This document shows, in pieces, positions 57,702-64,000 of a DNA stretch of 64,000 bases. Position 1 is the stretch's first letter. Every line of letters begins with the position of its first letter. The stretch comes from an uncultured Flavobacteriaceae bacterium (GTDB lineage Bacteria; Bacteroidota; Bacteroidia; Flavobacteriales; Flavobacteriaceae), in the NCBI GenBank assembly GCA_937136455.1, contig CAKZOO010000160.1:1-64000 (forward strand), read 5' to 3'. The translations under genes were made by a program, and so were the position numbers. The notes under the pieces were generated by a model. It had not been told where the DNA came from, made no database searches, and worked only from the letters and a program-made list of their open reading frames with translations.

Positions 57702-57938
57702 AGTGTAATGATGTGTAATGGGGGGTAGGTGTAATCTGTGTAATTGGAGGTAGGGGGGGTGGGTCGCCATGTGTAGCTCCCAGTGTAGAAACCCCCCCAC
57801 CCTCGACAGTATAACCTAAAATCTACACTGCAAAATTAAATAAAATTTTATATATGAAAAAATCGGGACATGGTTTTTTCTGAACTTCAGGAGAACTCAT
57901 GCCTAAAACCTGCAACTAATCTACCAGTTCTCAATAGA

Positions 57939-58073
57939 TTAGTGTTCTGTAAAAATATCAGCAGCCCTTTTCTGAGCTTCAAGCTTACGATCATGGAGTT
58001 TTAACTCAAGCCAGGTTTTCTCACGCCATTCATAAATCTGTTCCAAAAGATCTTCTATGTTTGGTTTTTTCAT
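57939..58073 (-). CDS. 44-residue unknown protein
   Basis: ATG 58073 with GAGGAG nine bases upstream; MKKPNIEDLLEQIYEWREKT then WLELKLHDRKLEAQKRAADI. A short charged helical protein directly downstream of the tRNA on the same strand. Confidence 0.5.
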   Translation of the reverse strand: MKKPNIEDLLEQIYEWREKTWLELKLHDRKLEAQKRAADIFTEH

Positions 58074-58129
58074 TGGAATTGCTCCTCACAAGCCGGGGCT
58101 TGTTCGTCGATAAGCGTTGCGTAAGAAAA

Positions 58130-58214
58130 TGGTACGGGTAGTGGGACTCGAACCCACACGGCATAATGCCCAGAGATTTTAAGTCTCTTATGTCTACCAT
58201 TCCATCATACCCGT
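58130..58214 (-). tRNA. tRNA-Leu (anticodon UAA), CCA encoded
   Basis: 85 bases including CCA. Acceptor ACGGGTA pairs with TACCCGT; anticodon stem AGAGA/TCTCT holds loop CTTAAAA with UAA at 58,179-58,181; a long variable arm (class II) follows and the T loop has GGTTCGAGTCC. UUA is a codon favoured in the AT-rich part and rare in GC-rich genomes, so the tRNA fits phage codon use. Confidence 0.93.
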
Positions 58215-58237
58215 AGAAGAGTGTAAAGAATTCCACT

Positions 58238-58333
58238 GAAGGGCGAGGGGCAGTTTGGGCCGGTATGGTTAGTCTCGTTAGTGGTAACGGATTTCACCCT
58301 GGCTTGCCCCCAACGACCCGCAGGCCGCCCTTC
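58238..58333. ncRNA. GC-rich structured segment, possible RNA
   Basis: GAAGGGCG (58,238-58,245) pairs with CGCCCTTC (58,326-58,333); inside, GGGGCA pairs with TGCCCC, then GCC/GGC, and a hairpin CGTTA-GTGG-TAACG. It lies next to the tRNA in AT-rich surroundings and has no open frame. It does not fold as a standard tRNA by eye. The strand is not fixed. Confidence 0.4.
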
Positions 58334-58415
58334 GTAGTACTTATTTTGAACTGAGGCTGTCAATCCCCATATTTTTGCACAATGGTATGTTCATAATTGC
58401 ACAGTGTTAAAAAGA

Positions 58416-58838
58416 TCACATTAATAAAGGATACAGAATAAGTTTTCCTGGTTTTTCCCCATCATCTAAAATGAGTCTATCCTTCGGTAAATAATATGGT
58501 GTTTCCATGGTTTGAAGTGTAATTTTTTCACGAGGATCTTCTTGACCACCAGTTACAACTTCCATTTTAAATCTATAATTATTAAACGTTATTCCAAGAT
58601 AAACATCATCACTGCATTTTTCTTTGGAGTTCCAATATTCAAAAATTAAAATTCCATTACCATACTCTAAGATCTCTGATTGATTTGGTTCACGAATTCC
58701 CCAGCGATCATCATTTGCTGGATGGTGACATCCTGACCCTGCATACGAATATGCGTAGTTAATTTCTTCACTTATAATTGTTTCAGCTTGTGCAGGGATG
58801 CACAGAACAAGAAGGAGAATAATTATTCTGTGCATCAT
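58416..58838 (-). CDS. Exported protein of unknown function
   Basis: 140 residues with a clear signal peptide (MMHRIIILLLVLCIPAQA, cleavage after AQA). The mature part has two cysteines (GCHHPA, KEKCSD) and many strands (GILIFEYWNSK; KITLQTMETPYYLPK). A periplasmic early phage protein; no family recognised. Confidence 0.65.
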   Translation of the reverse strand: MMHRIIILLLVLCIPAQAETIISEEINYAYSYAGSGCHHPANDDRWGIREPNQSEILEYGNGILIFEYWNSKEKCSDDVYLGITFNNYRFKMEVVTGGQEDPREKITLQTMETPYYLPKDRLILDDGEKPGKLILYPLLM

Positions 58839-58847
58839 TGTATCCCT

Positions 58848-59183
58848 TTACTGATAGTGAATATTAAGATTAAGAGCTACTGCCAAAGCATGTTCAGTAT
58901 TTGCTCCTTTAGATTGTCCCCAACCTTTTAACATGTAGATATCTGTTGCCCAATCACAGATCCATTCAAGATCTTTTTTAAGACATACACGATAAGCATC
59001 TGAATTTGATAGTTTTCCTTCTTGAACCAAAAGAGAAGCTTCTTGGTCAATTGGATTAAAGATATTTGAAAAAGGAATATTCCAGTTTTGAGTAACGATA
59101 CTAAAACCTTTCTCAAACTCAGGACGGTTATAGTCTTTAATTCCAGTCATAGGACCAGCAATATAGAAAAAACGATCAGACAT
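58848..59183 (-). CDS. DUF4406 nucleoside deoxyribosyltransferase-like protein
   Basis: 111 residues. FFYIAGPMTGIKDYNRPEFE, RVCLKKDLEWICDWATDIYM and LKGWGQSKGANTEHALAVAL are the DUF4406 landmarks, related to nucleoside 2-deoxyribosyltransferases with the Gly-Pro-Met substrate loop and a late Glu. It may process nucleotides or a signal such as NAD derivatives. First gene of the leftward unit on this side. Confidence 0.78.
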   Translation of the reverse strand: MSDRFFYIAGPMTGIKDYNRPEFEKGFSIVTQNWNIPFSNIFNPIDQEASLLVQEGKLSNSDAYRVCLKKDLEWICDWATDIYMLKGWGQSKGANTEHALAVALNLNIHYQ

Positions 59184-59257
59184 TTTTCTTTCCTTTGTTT
59201 ATGAACAATTCTATTAATGAAGTAAGAACCATCAAAAAGAAAGAGTGAGATGTAGTT

Positions 59258-59458
59258 ATGTTAGACTTTTTGGAGTTGATTGGAATTAATTTTGATGGGG
59301 CTGATCGTACTATTTCTGTTAAATTGCATAGATTATTTTTTAAAAATCATAAACCCCAATCATTATGTGCTTTTATGGTGCATAAAAAATGGAAAAAATG
59401 TGTTAGAATTATAGGAATAAAACACTGTCTTAGGTCATATGACAGATACTATAAATAA
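59258..59458 (+). CDS. Possible small plus-strand gene
   Basis: 66 residues from ATG 59258 (MLDFLELIGINFDGADRTIS), basic C-terminal half (FMVHKKWKKCVRIIGIKHCL). No clear ribosome site. It lies at the point where the early (minus) and late (plus) units diverge. Uncertain. Confidence 0.4.
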   Translation: MLDFLELIGINFDGADRTISVKLHRLFFKNHKPQSLCAFMVHKKWKKCVRIIGIKHCLRSYDRYYK

Positions 59459-59565
59459 CCTATAAACTAAAAATAAAAAAGTGCTACGCTTTGTTCTGAA
59501 TTGACTTCAAGAAGTAAATTTTATAAATGATATTTATGTTTTTCTATATCTAAGGATATTATATT
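59459..59565. promoter_or_regulatory. AT-rich leader before the late tail-fibre gene
   Basis: A gene-free AT-rich stretch upstream of the first plainly late gene. The small palindrome ACTTCAAGAAGT lies near 59,504. A promoter is expected here but I cannot define boxes with confidence. Confidence 0.3.
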
Positions 59566-60933
59566 ATGCCAACAGCGACAATTACAGGTCCAGTATATGG
59601 TGTATCTCAAACATTTGATTTTATCTCAATGTCAATTGTATTTGAGTTATCACATTGGGATAGTATTGATGATGTAGGATTGATTGCATCTGGTCCTATT
59701 ATTGTACCTGTAGATGAGAATGGACAATTTTCTGTTGATTTGGTTTTAAATAGTGCAGGATCACAAGTAACCAATTATCAATGTTTTCTCCAGTATCGTC
59801 GAACTGATGGTACAGAATGGATTCGAGAACCAATTGGTGTATTTTCTTTAAGTGCAGAAGGTACATATCAACTTTCAGATTTAACAATTATTTCAGTTGA
59901 AGGTGTTTCATCTTCTTTAGATGTATATACTCAAATTCTGTCAGTTTTAGATTCAGTTAATTCAGGAATCTCTACAACAAATGCTAATGTAACATCTTCA
60001 AATGCTATTTTATCTGATGCTAATCAAGTATTAACTGATACAAATACTGTGTATCAAAATTTACAATCTTATGGTTCTACTTTTCTTAAATTTAAAAATG
60101 ATTGGGTAACAAGCACTGCATATATAGTAAATGATGTTATTATTTATGAAGATTTTTTATATATTTGTTTAGTAGATCATACTTCTGATGTATTTAGCAC
60201 AGATCTTACTGCAAGTAATTGGGAATTATTTTCATCAGTTAGTGGTTTAACAAAAGGAACAGAACCTTCTTTAACTTATGCAAGTATGCTTTGGTACGAT
60301 ACGGCAAATAACATTTTAAAGATGAGATCTGAAGCTAATGACGCTTGGGCTGATATTGGTACATTCGATCAAGTTAACAACACATTTACGGCGGCGTTGG
60401 TCGAAGTGCTGAACGAAAACGACTTCGCAACCGACAGCGAAACACAGCCCCCATCGCAGCAATCGGTAACGGCCTACGGTGACGCCCGATGGCTGGCGAA
60501 TGAAAGCGCGGTGACCAGCTTGATCGGGTCTGAATCTGTGACGTTCACCGGCATCCCCTCATGGGCGCGGCAAGTGGAGTTGGTGATTAAACGAGCTAGC
60601 GCGACAACAGGTATTGATTTTCTAGTGCAAGTACAGGTTGGCGGCTCGGATGTGACGACTGGGTATTACAGTCAATCGGCCAGCAACAGCGCTTCCAACG
60701 GCCTGACGACAGGCATGGTGATCGAGGCATCTTCCACCGCTTCTCTGGATACTTCTGGCGTGATGACGTTTTTCAAAGAGCCGGGAACGAATACGTGGGT
60801 ATCCTGTCACGCAATTGGCTTTGCGGCTGGCGGTGGTGATGTAGACGCGGGCGGCGTGGTTGATGGCCTGACCCTTATCGCAAGTGGTACTACATTTGAT
60901 AACGGCAGCGCTTTCATACGGTGGCGCAGATGA
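59566..60933 (+). CDS. Tail fibre, AT-rich body with GC-rich tip
   Basis: 455 residues. Residues ~1-175 form a beta-rich N-terminal region and a coiled coil (STTNANVTSSNAILSDANQV). Residues ~182-225 are the same carbohydrate-binding-like module as in the other fibre (DWVTSTAYIVNDVIIY...HTSDVFSTDL). From about residue 276 (ALVEVLNENDFATDSETQPP) codon use turns GC-rich up to the stop. The frame is intact across the change. The tip ends GSAFIRWRR. The next gene overlaps by ATGA. Confidence 0.75.
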   Translation: MPTATITGPVYGVSQTFDFISMSIVFELSHWDSIDDVGLIASGPIIVPVDENGQFSVDLVLNSAGSQVTNYQCFLQYRRTDGTEWIREPIGVFSLSAEGTYQLSDLTIISVEGVSSSLDVYTQILSVLDSVNSGISTTNANVTSSNAILSDANQVLTDTNTVYQNLQSYGSTFLKFKNDWVTSTAYIVNDVIIYEDFLYICLVDHTSDVFSTDLTASNWELFSSVSGLTKGTEPSLTYASMLWYDTANNILKMRSEANDAWADIGTFDQVNNTFTAALVEVLNENDFATDSETQPPSQQSVTAYGDARWLANESAVTSLIGSESVTFTGIPSWARQVELVIKRASATTGIDFLVQVQVGGSDVTTGYYSQSASNSASNGLTTGMVIEASSTASLDTSGVMTFFKEPGTNTWVSCHAIGFAAGGGDVDAGGVVDGLTLIASGTTFDNGSAFIRWRR

Positions 60934-61280
60934 GCCGCAAAACGGTCAATGTCCTGACAGGGGCGGAAACAATAGGGACGTATACGCGCGGCTTGGACCT
61001 TGCCGCACTAAAGGCTGAAAAGCTGGAGGCTCTACGCGCCCGCCGCATTCAAGCCCGTGATGGGGGTATCGTGGTTTCAGAGACACCAATCCCGACAGAT
61101 AAAGAAACACGGACTGTGCTGACAGCGGCTCGGTTGAAGACCGTGACTGACACACCGTTTTCCGTTCCCGATTGGAAAGTATCCAACGGGGTCTTTGCGA
61201 CACTTACCGAAGCGCAGATCATTGCCATATCGGATGCGGTCGCGGCCCATGTGCAGGCGTGCTTTACCCGCGAACGGGTT
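60390..61280. other. GC-rich island inside AT-rich late genes
   Basis: From about 60,390 to 61,280 the DNA looks like the GC-rich phage, while flanks on both sides are AT-rich. Both edges fall inside reading frames without breaking them. It covers the fibre tip and all but the last ~25 codons of the DUF4376 gene. Confidence 0.7.
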
Positions 61281-61355
61281 CTTACTGATTTAATTAATGC
61301 AGCAAATACTGAAATAGATTTAGCAGCTATTAATATTAATACAGGATGGCCATAA
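60930..61355 (+). CDS. DUF4376 protein, probable tail-fibre assembly chaperone
   Basis: 141 residues from ATG 60930, overlapping the fibre stop (ATGA). LKAEKLEALRARRIQARDGG, TPIPTDKETRTVLTAARLKT, AVAAHVQACFTRERVLTDLI and the closing ININTGWP match DUF4376, found after tail fibre genes. Most of the gene is GC-rich; from about codon 115 it becomes AT-rich, in frame. It seems to travel with the fibre tip it serves. Confidence 0.8.
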   Translation: MSRKTVNVLTGAETIGTYTRGLDLAALKAEKLEALRARRIQARDGGIVVSETPIPTDKETRTVLTAARLKTVTDTPFSVPDWKVSNGVFATLTEAQIIAISDAVAAHVQACFTRERVLTDLINAANTEIDLAAININTGWP

Positions 61356-61443
61356 CTAAACTAAGTTAAAGTATTGAATTTTTATTGTAATGAATTTAGA
61401 GACTATATTTAATATATAATCTAATTACTTTTAGGAAAGTCTT

Positions 61444-62133
61444 ATGCTTACATTACAAGAAGTTCAGGATTCATTACCTGCTGGACAAAAGACTCAAATC
61501 AATCAACAAATGGTTAATCAACTAAATAACTTGTCTAAAGATCCTGAAGAAGCAAAACATATTCGAGAAAATTTTATTACTTTTACTCAAATTCTTTCAG
61601 AAGGAAGATTTAAGTTAGGTGATTATGTTCGTGCAGTTATGTATGTTTCTCATAAAGTAATGGGTAAATCTAATTTAGATTCATATAAAGCTACTTTTCC
61701 TGATCGCTATACTCATATGATCAGTGAAGGTAGAAGTAGTAAAGATATTGCATCTTATGTTGCTGCATATAACAAAGGTAAACTTGTTAATTTAGTTTAT
61801 GAAAGATCTATGATTCCTACATGGGTATTGAATCAAGATGTATTTCAATCAGCTATTAATACTCAATATGAAATAATGCAGAATCCTACTGTATCTGATA
61901 AAGTTCGAGTTGAAGCTGCAAACTCTCTTCTTACTCATTTGAAAAAACCAGAAAATAATAAAGCAGAGCTTAAAGTAGAAGTTGCTATGAATGATGGTAT
62001 GAAAGCACTGGAACAGCGTCTTGGTGAAATGGCTGAAATGCAATTAAATACTATTGAAGGTAAAGCAATGTCTGTAGAAGATGTAGCGGCTTTACCTTTA
62101 AATGTTCCAGAAGCGGAAATTATTGATGAGTAA
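61444..62133 (+). CDS. N4 gp69-like protein (possible terminase small subunit)
   Basis: 229 residues. Helical throughout (FITFTQILSEGRFKLGDYVR; NKGKLVNLVYERSMIPTWVL; LKVEVAMNDGMKALEQRLGE). It lies directly upstream of the large terminase and overlaps its start by 8 bases, the place of gp69 in N4. A small-terminase role fits but is not shown. AGGAAAG lies seven bases before the ATG. Confidence 0.68.
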   Translation: MLTLQEVQDSLPAGQKTQINQQMVNQLNNLSKDPEEAKHIRENFITFTQILSEGRFKLGDYVRAVMYVSHKVMGKSNLDSYKATFPDRYTHMISEGRSSKDIASYVAAYNKGKLVNLVYERSMIPTWVLNQDVFQSAINTQYEIMQNPTVSDKVRVEAANSLLTHLKKPENNKAELKVEVAMNDGMKALEQRLGEMAEMQLNTIEGKAMSVEDVAALPLNVPEAEIIDE

Positions 62134-63739
62134 GTTTTTTGGAAATAAAACAGTAGATGATTATTTAAATGAAGTAGATTTTGATTGGTTAAATAATGGT
62201 GGATATACTCCATCTAAATTTGCTTTAGAATTTATGAATTTTATTAAATTGTGTAATGATGGTCGAGGAGAAGATAATAAGACTCCGACTATGCACCTTG
62301 CTATGCTTGATAAACTACCAACCAAGAAAAAGAAAATTACTAATCTTTGTGCTCGTGGTACTGCAAAGACAACATTGATGGCAGAATACTTAATACTCTA
62401 TTTGGCAATGTTTAATAAAATTCCTGGTTTTGGTCATGTCCCAGGAATGCTGTATATTTCAGATTCTATGGATAACGGTGTAAAGTCCATGCGTGAATCT
62501 GTTAAATCACGATACTATAGTTCTGAGTTTTTACAGCATTGGCTGCCAGAATCAAATGTTAGATTTACTGAAAATTACATGGAATTCTTTAATAGTTCTG
62601 GTGGTAGATTTGGTGTAAAAATGTTTGGGGCCAAATCAGGTATTCGAGGAACTAAAATCTTTAACCGTCGTCCTGTTCTTGCAGTTATGGATGACTTGAT
62701 ATCTGATGCTGATGCTAAATCACCTACTGCAATGGAAGCAATTAATGACACAGTTTATTCTGGTGTTCAGTATGCTCTCGACCCTACACGACATAAAATG
62801 ATCTTAAATGGAACACCATTCAACAAAGAAGATATTGTATATCAAGCTATTGAATCTGGTGCATGGGAAGTTAACGTTTGGCCTGTCTGTAAAGAATTTC
62901 CTTGTGATGAAGCTGAATTTTCTGGAGCTTGGGAAGACAGATTTACATATGAATATGTAAAAGAAATGTATGATTCTGCGGTAATGGAAGGCAAAGAAAA
63001 ATCATTTCGTCAAGAACTTATGCTTAGAATTACTTCTGATGAATCTCGATTGATTCAAGAAAGTGAAATTGGTTGGAAGTCTCGTCAAGAAATTCTTCAG
63101 AAAAAACAAAACTACAATTTTTATATTACTACTGATTTTGCTACTTCATCAAAACAAACTGCTGATTATACAGTAATTTCTGTTTGGGCTTATGATAAAG
63201 ATGGAAACTGGATTTGGGTAGATGGTTTATGTGAACGACAACAAATGGGAAAAACAATTAATGATTTATTTACTTTTGCTCAAGAATATGAACCACAAGG
63301 AGTAGGTATTGAAGTTACAGGTCAACAAGGTGGTTTTATTCCTTGGATCCAATCTGAAATGGATCGAAGAGGAATTTACTTTAATTTAACTCATGATTCA
63401 AAAACAAACAAACCTGGAATTCGACCTATGACAGATAAATTGTCTAGGTTTAATCTTATCGTTCCATATTTCAAAGTTGGAAAAGTTCATTTTGCTTCTG
63501 AAATGCGTAAGACAAAAACTTTAGGTTTGTTTATGGAACAAATAAGTCTTGCTACTCGTGATGGTTTAATGGGTAAAGATGATTGTTTAGATACAATTTC
63601 AATGTTAACAGTCATGAATCCATGGAAACCAAATCCAGAAATAATACAAGAAACACCACAGGTCTCGACTGGTGATACTATTTGGGGTATAGAAAATACT
63701 ATGAATGAAGATTCTGGCTTAGATGCTTACGTCGTATAG
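62126..63739 (+). CDS. Terminase large subunit (N4 gp68-like)
   Basis: 537 residues from ATG 62126. ATPase: NLCARGTAKTTLMAEYLI is the Walker A region (residues ~73-90) and VLAVMDDLISDADAKS Walker B. Nuclease: YITTDFATSSKQTADYTVIS and GIEVTGQQGG with late acidic KDDCLDTISML. Size equals N4 gp68. It is unrelated in sequence to the GC-rich terminase at 22,183, which shows that two different phages are present. Confidence 0.9.
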   Translation: MSKFFGNKTVDDYLNEVDFDWLNNGGYTPSKFALEFMNFIKLCNDGRGEDNKTPTMHLAMLDKLPTKKKKITNLCARGTAKTTLMAEYLILYLAMFNKIPGFGHVPGMLYISDSMDNGVKSMRESVKSRYYSSEFLQHWLPESNVRFTENYMEFFNSSGGRFGVKMFGAKSGIRGTKIFNRRPVLAVMDDLISDADAKSPTAMEAINDTVYSGVQYALDPTRHKMILNGTPFNKEDIVYQAIESGAWEVNVWPVCKEFPCDEAEFSGAWEDRFTYEYVKEMYDSAVMEGKEKSFRQELMLRITSDESRLIQESEIGWKSRQEILQKKQNYNFYITTDFATSSKQTADYTVISVWAYDKDGNWIWVDGLCERQQMGKTINDLFTFAQEYEPQGVGIEVTGQQGGFIPWIQSEMDRRGIYFNLTHDSKTNKPGIRPMTDKLSRFNLIVPYFKVGKVHFASEMRKTKTLGLFMEQISLATRDGLMGKDDCLDTISMLTVMNPWKPNPEIIQETPQVSTGDTIWGIENTMNEDSGLDAYVV

Positions 63740-63749
63740 GAATATAATC

Positions 63750-64000
63750 ATGTTATTTACAGATTTTTTGAAAAAACTAGCATATGGTCAGCTTAAAAAT
63801 ACAAGTGCTATTTCTGATCAAGATCTAGGTACAGTTGATTCAGATCATGAAAATCAATTGTTAGAATTAACTAATCAAGGTCTTATTGATATAACAACAA
63901 AAATGAAGTTATTAGAATCTACTTTTGCATTAACTTTTGTAGATGATCAAAACATTTATACTTTAACAGAAAACTTTGATTCTGCTTTTACAGATTATGT
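63750..64000 (+). CDS. N4 gp67-like late protein (cut by window edge)
   Basis: ATG 63750 opens a frame that runs off the right edge (84 residues visible: MLFTDFLKKLAYGQLKNTSA; LLELTNQGLIDITTKMKLLE). It follows the terminase by ten bases, the place of gp67 in N4. Likely a virion or head-completion protein; no domain can be read from the part present. Confidence 0.6.
   Translation, partial: MLFTDFLKKLAYGQLKNTSAISDQDLGTVDSDHENQLLELTNQGLIDITTKMKLLESTFALTFVDDQNIYTLTENFDSAFTDY

Noticed and set aside
57510..57800. His/Pro-rich minus-strand frame of 96 residues
   Set aside because: Low-complexity shadow of the 84-residue gene and the C-rich promoter region; no ribosome site.
58030..58236. Open frame across the tRNA
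   Set aside because: It translates the tRNA-Leu sequence and is not coding.
58238..58333. Second tRNA next to tRNA-Leu
   Set aside because: The closing stem is present but there is no standard T loop (GTTCGA) or acceptor end that fits a tRNA.

Overview
The window looks like parts of two unrelated tailed-phage genomes joined end to end, with a bacterial transposon inside the first. Positions 1 to about 44,290 are GC-rich and carry a nearly complete podovirus of the T7/BPP-1-like structural type. Its likely host is a marine alphaproteobacterium (Rhodobacterales-like). I infer this from codon use and from the IS1595/DUF6471 style of the inserted transposon; no host gene is present. From about 44,290 to 64,000 the sequence is AT-rich. 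It carries the hallmarks of an N4-like phage (Schitoviridae): a split phage RNA polymerase (RNAP1 and RNAP2), a MoxR ATPase with a VWA partner, ThyX, dCTP deaminase, a second and unrelated large terminase, and GGA-triloop hairpins that resemble N4 virion-RNAP promoters. Two complete and unrelated large terminases argue against a single virus, so the junction near 44,285-44,300 is either an assembly chimera or a very unusual recombinant.

GC-rich part. On the minus strand, reading from 29.2 kb down to 1: small terminase, a ribbon-helix-helix regulator with seven GTATATAC sites upstream, two paralogous 87-residue genes, large terminase, portal, scaffold, major capsid protein, Bbp16-like decoration protein, tail tubes A and B, three or four internal virion (ejection) proteins including one with a lysozyme domain, tail fibre, holin candidates, amidase endolysin, overlapping Rz/Rz1 spanins, and a beta-helix tailspike cut by the left edge. 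From 30.2 to 32.1 kb a plus-strand block starts with an ArdC-type antirestriction protein. From 37.6 down to 32.2 kb lies a minus-strand replication block: Cro/CI-like repressor, RuvC-like resolvase, O-like initiator with internal iterons, C5 methyltransferase and DnaB helicase. From 37.7 to 43.0 kb a plus-strand block holds an exported protein, several tiny genes and a RecE-like nuclease plus RecT annealing pair. From 44.3 down to 43.0 kb is a chain of very small, translationally coupled minus-strand genes.

The transposon occupies 24,085-27,372. It has 26-bp inverted ends and an 8-bp target duplication (GACTGTTA), encodes an IS1595-family transposase, and carries passengers. These include a probable Panacea-type toxin-antitoxin pair with a two-helix membrane toxin, a DUF6471-like small protein, and two unknown genes. 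It landed on the stop codon of the second 87-residue paralogue without breaking it.

AT-rich part. Early genes run on the minus strand from about 59.2 down to 44.3 kb. They comprise many small unknowns, RNAP1, RNAP2, AAA/VWA, a nucleotide-metabolism block and an Acb2-like candidate anti-CBASS gene. A tRNA-Leu(UAA) and an isolated GC-rich structured segment lie at 58.1-58.3 kb. Late genes run on the plus strand from about 59.3 kb: tail fibre, DUF4376 protein, a gp69-like gene, TerL, and a gene cut by the right edge. A GC-rich island of about 0.9 kb (near 60,390-61,280) replaces the fibre tip and most of its DUF4376 neighbour, in frame at both ends. It looks like a swapped adhesin-plus-chaperone cassette.
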